Shown here: positions 5,167 through 6,805 of the stretch, piece after piece
Layout of the letters: each line of letters begins with the position of its first letter
Numbering within the stretch: position 1 is the stretch's first letter
NCBI GenBank assembly: GCA_002392705.1
Contig: DGHP01000050.1
Span: 1 to 6,805, forward strand
From: Lachnospiraceae bacterium UBA3845
GTDB taxonomy: Bacteria > Bacillota > Clostridia > Lachnospirales > Lachnospiraceae
Reading direction: 5' to 3'
DNA length: 6,805 nucleotides
Notes under the pieces: model-generated
What the model was told of the DNA's origin: nothing
The model's database searches: none
Seen by the model: only the letters and a program-made list of their open reading frames with translations
Made by a program: the position numbers and the translations under genes

Positions 5167-6702
5167 ATGCGCTATTACATCGGACTGGACAATGGCGGAA
5201 CAACCACGAAAGCCGCGATCTTTGACAGCAGAGGAAAGCAGCTGGGCAGCTGCAGCATGGAGACGGCCATGCTCACTCCAAAGCCTGAGTTTATAGAGCG
5301 GGACATGGAAGAGATGTGGGATGCCAACTGCAGCGTGGTAAAAGGGGTGCTGGAGAAGACCGGCATCTCTCCCGATGATGTGGCTGGCATCGGGGTCTGC
5401 GGGCACGGGAAAGGGCTCTATCTCTGGGGAAAGGACGGAAAACCGGTGCGGAACGGCATTATTTCCACCGACAACCGCGCATACCGTTATGTCGATAAAT
5501 GGAGGGCTGACGGCACCGAGGAGAAGGTTTTTGCCCTCTCCTGCCAGCATATCATGAACTGCCAGCCGGTTGCCCTGCTTGCCTGGCTGAAGGACCATGA
5601 GCCGGACAGCTATGCGAATATCCGCTATGTCTTTGAATGCAAGGATTATGTGCGTTTCCGCCTGACCGGGGAGGCCAGGGGCGAGATTACGGATTATTCC
5701 GGAGCGAATCTGATGAACCTGCATACCCGCTCCTATGACAGGGACCTGCTTGAGCTGTTCGGAATCGGGGAAGTGGCGCAGGCGCTGCCGCCACTGTGCA
5801 GGGCGGATGAGATCGCCGGATATGTGACGGCAGAGGCCGCGGCAAAATGCGGACTGAAGGAGGGAACGCCGGTAGTCGGAGGCTTCTTTGACATCAACGC
5901 CTGCGCGGTTGCCTCCGGCGTGATTTCTCCGGATCTTCTCTGCATGATCGCGGGAACCTGGTCCATCAATGAATATGTGAGGACAGAACCTGTGCTGGAC
6001 GGAAAAGTGCAGATGAACTCCTTATTCTGCCTGCCGGAATACTATCTGATCGAGGAGTCCAGCGCGACCTCCGCCGGCAACAATGAATGGTTTGTAAAGC
6101 AGCTGCTGCCGGAGGCACGCAGGGAGGCGAAGGAGAGCGGCAGAAGCATCTATGATATTGTGAACGGCTGGGTGGAGGAAGTCGGACCGGACAGCTTTGT
6201 TCCGGTATTCCTGCCTTTCCTGATGGCATCCAATGTACACCCGAACGCCAAATCCGCTTTTGTGGGAATGAATGTTTCTCATACCCGCAAACATCTGGCC
6301 AGAAGCATCTATGAGGGAATTGCCTTCTGCCACCGCTATCATACCGAAAAGCTCCTGGCGACCAGGCAGGAAGCGCCCAGAGCCATCCGTCTGTCCGGCG
6401 GAGCCGCCAAATCACCGGTCTGGACGCAGATGTTCGCCGACGTGATGCAGCTTCCGGTGGAGACCGTGGCGGCTGATGAGGCCGGCGCCCTCGGATGCGC
6501 GATCGCGGCGGCTGTGGCGGCAGGGGAGTACGGAAGTCTGTCCGAAGCCATCGGGAATATGACGGTGATCTCGGAACCCGTCCTGCCGGATCCGAAGCGC
6601 AAAGAGATCTATGATAAAAAGTATCATCTCTATCTGCGCACCATAGAATGCCTGGACGGCCTCTGGGATGAAATGCAGGCTCTGGTGGAGGAACAGAGCT
6701 GA
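5167..6702 (+). CDS. FGGY-family carbohydrate kinase, L-xylulose kinase-like
   Basis: This 511-residue cytoplasmic enzyme phosphorylates a sugar with ATP. The N-terminal actin-like ATPase fold opens with YYIGLDNGGTTTKAAIFD (Asp8, phosphate-1 loop). GHGKGLYL (79-86) and STDNRA (100-105) form the sugar-site region. VVGGFFDINACA (236-247) carries the likely catalytic base Asp242. AGTWSI (262-267) is the phosphate-2 loop. RLSGGAAKSPVWTQMFADVM (408-427) and EAGALGCAIAA (438-448) form the adenosine-binding and FGGY signature parts. From memory, the run from GKGL through the TDNR, EHEP-like and GGxFD stretches resembles E. coli L-xylulose kinase LyxK more than D-xylulokinase or glycerol kinase. The exact substrate is inferred. 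The frame is open back to 4972, but I chose the ATG at 5167 because AGGAAGGAG sits six bases before it and the protein fold begins there. Confidence 0.9.
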   Translation: MRYYIGLDNGGTTTKAAIFDSRGKQLGSCSMETAMLTPKPEFIERDMEEMWDANCSVVKGVLEKTGISPDDVAGIGVCGHGKGLYLWGKDGKPVRNGIISTDNRAYRYVDKWRADGTEEKVFALSCQHIMNCQPVALLAWLKDHEPDSYANIRYVFECKDYVRFRLTGEARGEITDYSGANLMNLHTRSYDRDLLELFGIGEVAQALPPLCRADEIAGYVTAEAAAKCGLKEGTPVVGGFFDINACAVASGVISPDLLCMIAGTWSINEYVRTEPVLDGKVQMNSLFCLPEYYLIEESSATSAGNNEWFVKQLLPEARREAKESGRSIYDIVNGWVEEVGPDSFVPVFLPFLMASNVHPNAKSAFVGMNVSHTRKHLARSIYEGIAFCHRYHTEKLLATRQEAPRAIRLSGGAAKSPVWTQMFADVMQLPVETVAADEAGALGCAIAAAVAAGEYGSLSEAIGNMTVISEPVLPDPKRKEIYDKKYHLYLRTIECLDGLWDEMQALVEEQS

Positions 6703-6750
6703 GGCGAACAGTTACTATTCACGGCTCTCCACACAGCAAGCCACACGCAT

Positions 6751-6784
6751 ATTCCACTTGGCAGCTCTGCTGCCTTAGTGGAAT
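6751..6784. repeat. Hairpin-forming inverted repeat downstream of the kinase
   Basis: ATTCCACT (6751-6758) pairs with AGTGGAAT (6777-6784), and GGCAGC (6760-6765) pairs with GCTGCC (6769-6774), with a small asymmetric internal loop and a TCT loop. No T-run follows on either strand, so it does not look like a standard terminator. It may be a transcript-end stabiliser or the edge of an intergenic repeat or mobile element continuing outside the window. Confidence 0.5.
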
Positions 6785-6805
6785 AGCGTACAGAGTAGAC
6801 CATCC

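Noticed and set aside
5104..5724. Long minus-strand frame opposite the kinase
   Set aside because: It is a shadow of the GC-rich kinase gene on the other strand, with no family-like text or ribosome binding site.
5966..6415. Minus-strand frame of 149 codons opposite the kinase
   Set aside because: Antisense shadow rich in Arg, Pro and Ser; no recognisable domain.
6751..6784. Standard intrinsic terminator for the kinase
   Set aside because: The stem is good, but neither strand has a T-run after it.
1..6805. CRISPR array, tRNA or rRNA genes
   Set aside because: No regularly spaced repeats and no cloverleaf or rRNA-like sequence were seen.

Overview
The window looks like chromosomal DNA from an anaerobic Bacillota, most likely a Lachnospiraceae or Clostridia gut bacterium. 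This is inferred from strong AGGAGG-type ribosome binding sites, SigA-like promoters with extended -10 elements, and the styles of the kinase, HAD and AI-2E family proteins. No species can be named from the sequence. The window divides into a decayed left third and an intact right two thirds.

Left third (1 to about 2302). The minus strand carries a decayed IS3-family insertion sequence. Its orfA is intact. Its orfB has a one-base frameshift, an in-frame stop, and Asn in place of the first catalytic Asp. Next to it on the plus strand is a run of broken, AT-richer coding sequence (990-2302) from an unrecognised protein family. One frame breaks off at a T-run and continues in another frame. A further fragment follows a stop codon. 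Two stretches of these pieces resemble each other, so the ancestral protein(s) probably carried a duplicated small domain.

Right two thirds (2303 to the end). A promoter and a leader with a long imperfect hairpin precede a HAD-family hydrolase gene. The next gene is an AI-2E-family membrane transporter, whose reading frame begins immediately at the HAD stop, so the two probably form one operon. A separate single-gene unit follows, with its own promoter and a strong intrinsic terminator. It encodes an 85-residue protein with a textbook double-glycine (bacteriocin-type) leader fused to a bacterial SH3-like domain. This is the most unusual gene here: apparently a small SH3b protein exported and trimmed by a peptidase-containing ABC transporter that is not in the window. 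The last gene is an FGGY-family sugar kinase resembling L-xylulose kinase. Its roughly 210-base leader holds a perfect 11-bp inverted repeat and a possible ribosome-binding-site sequestering arrangement. The right edge holds a hairpin-forming intergenic sequence of unknown function.

The genes do not form one pathway. The kinase points to pentose or pentulose use, the HAD enzyme to sugar-phosphate or metabolite dephosphorylation, and the GG-leader protein to secretion or interbacterial interaction. I saw no CRISPR array, tRNA or rRNA.
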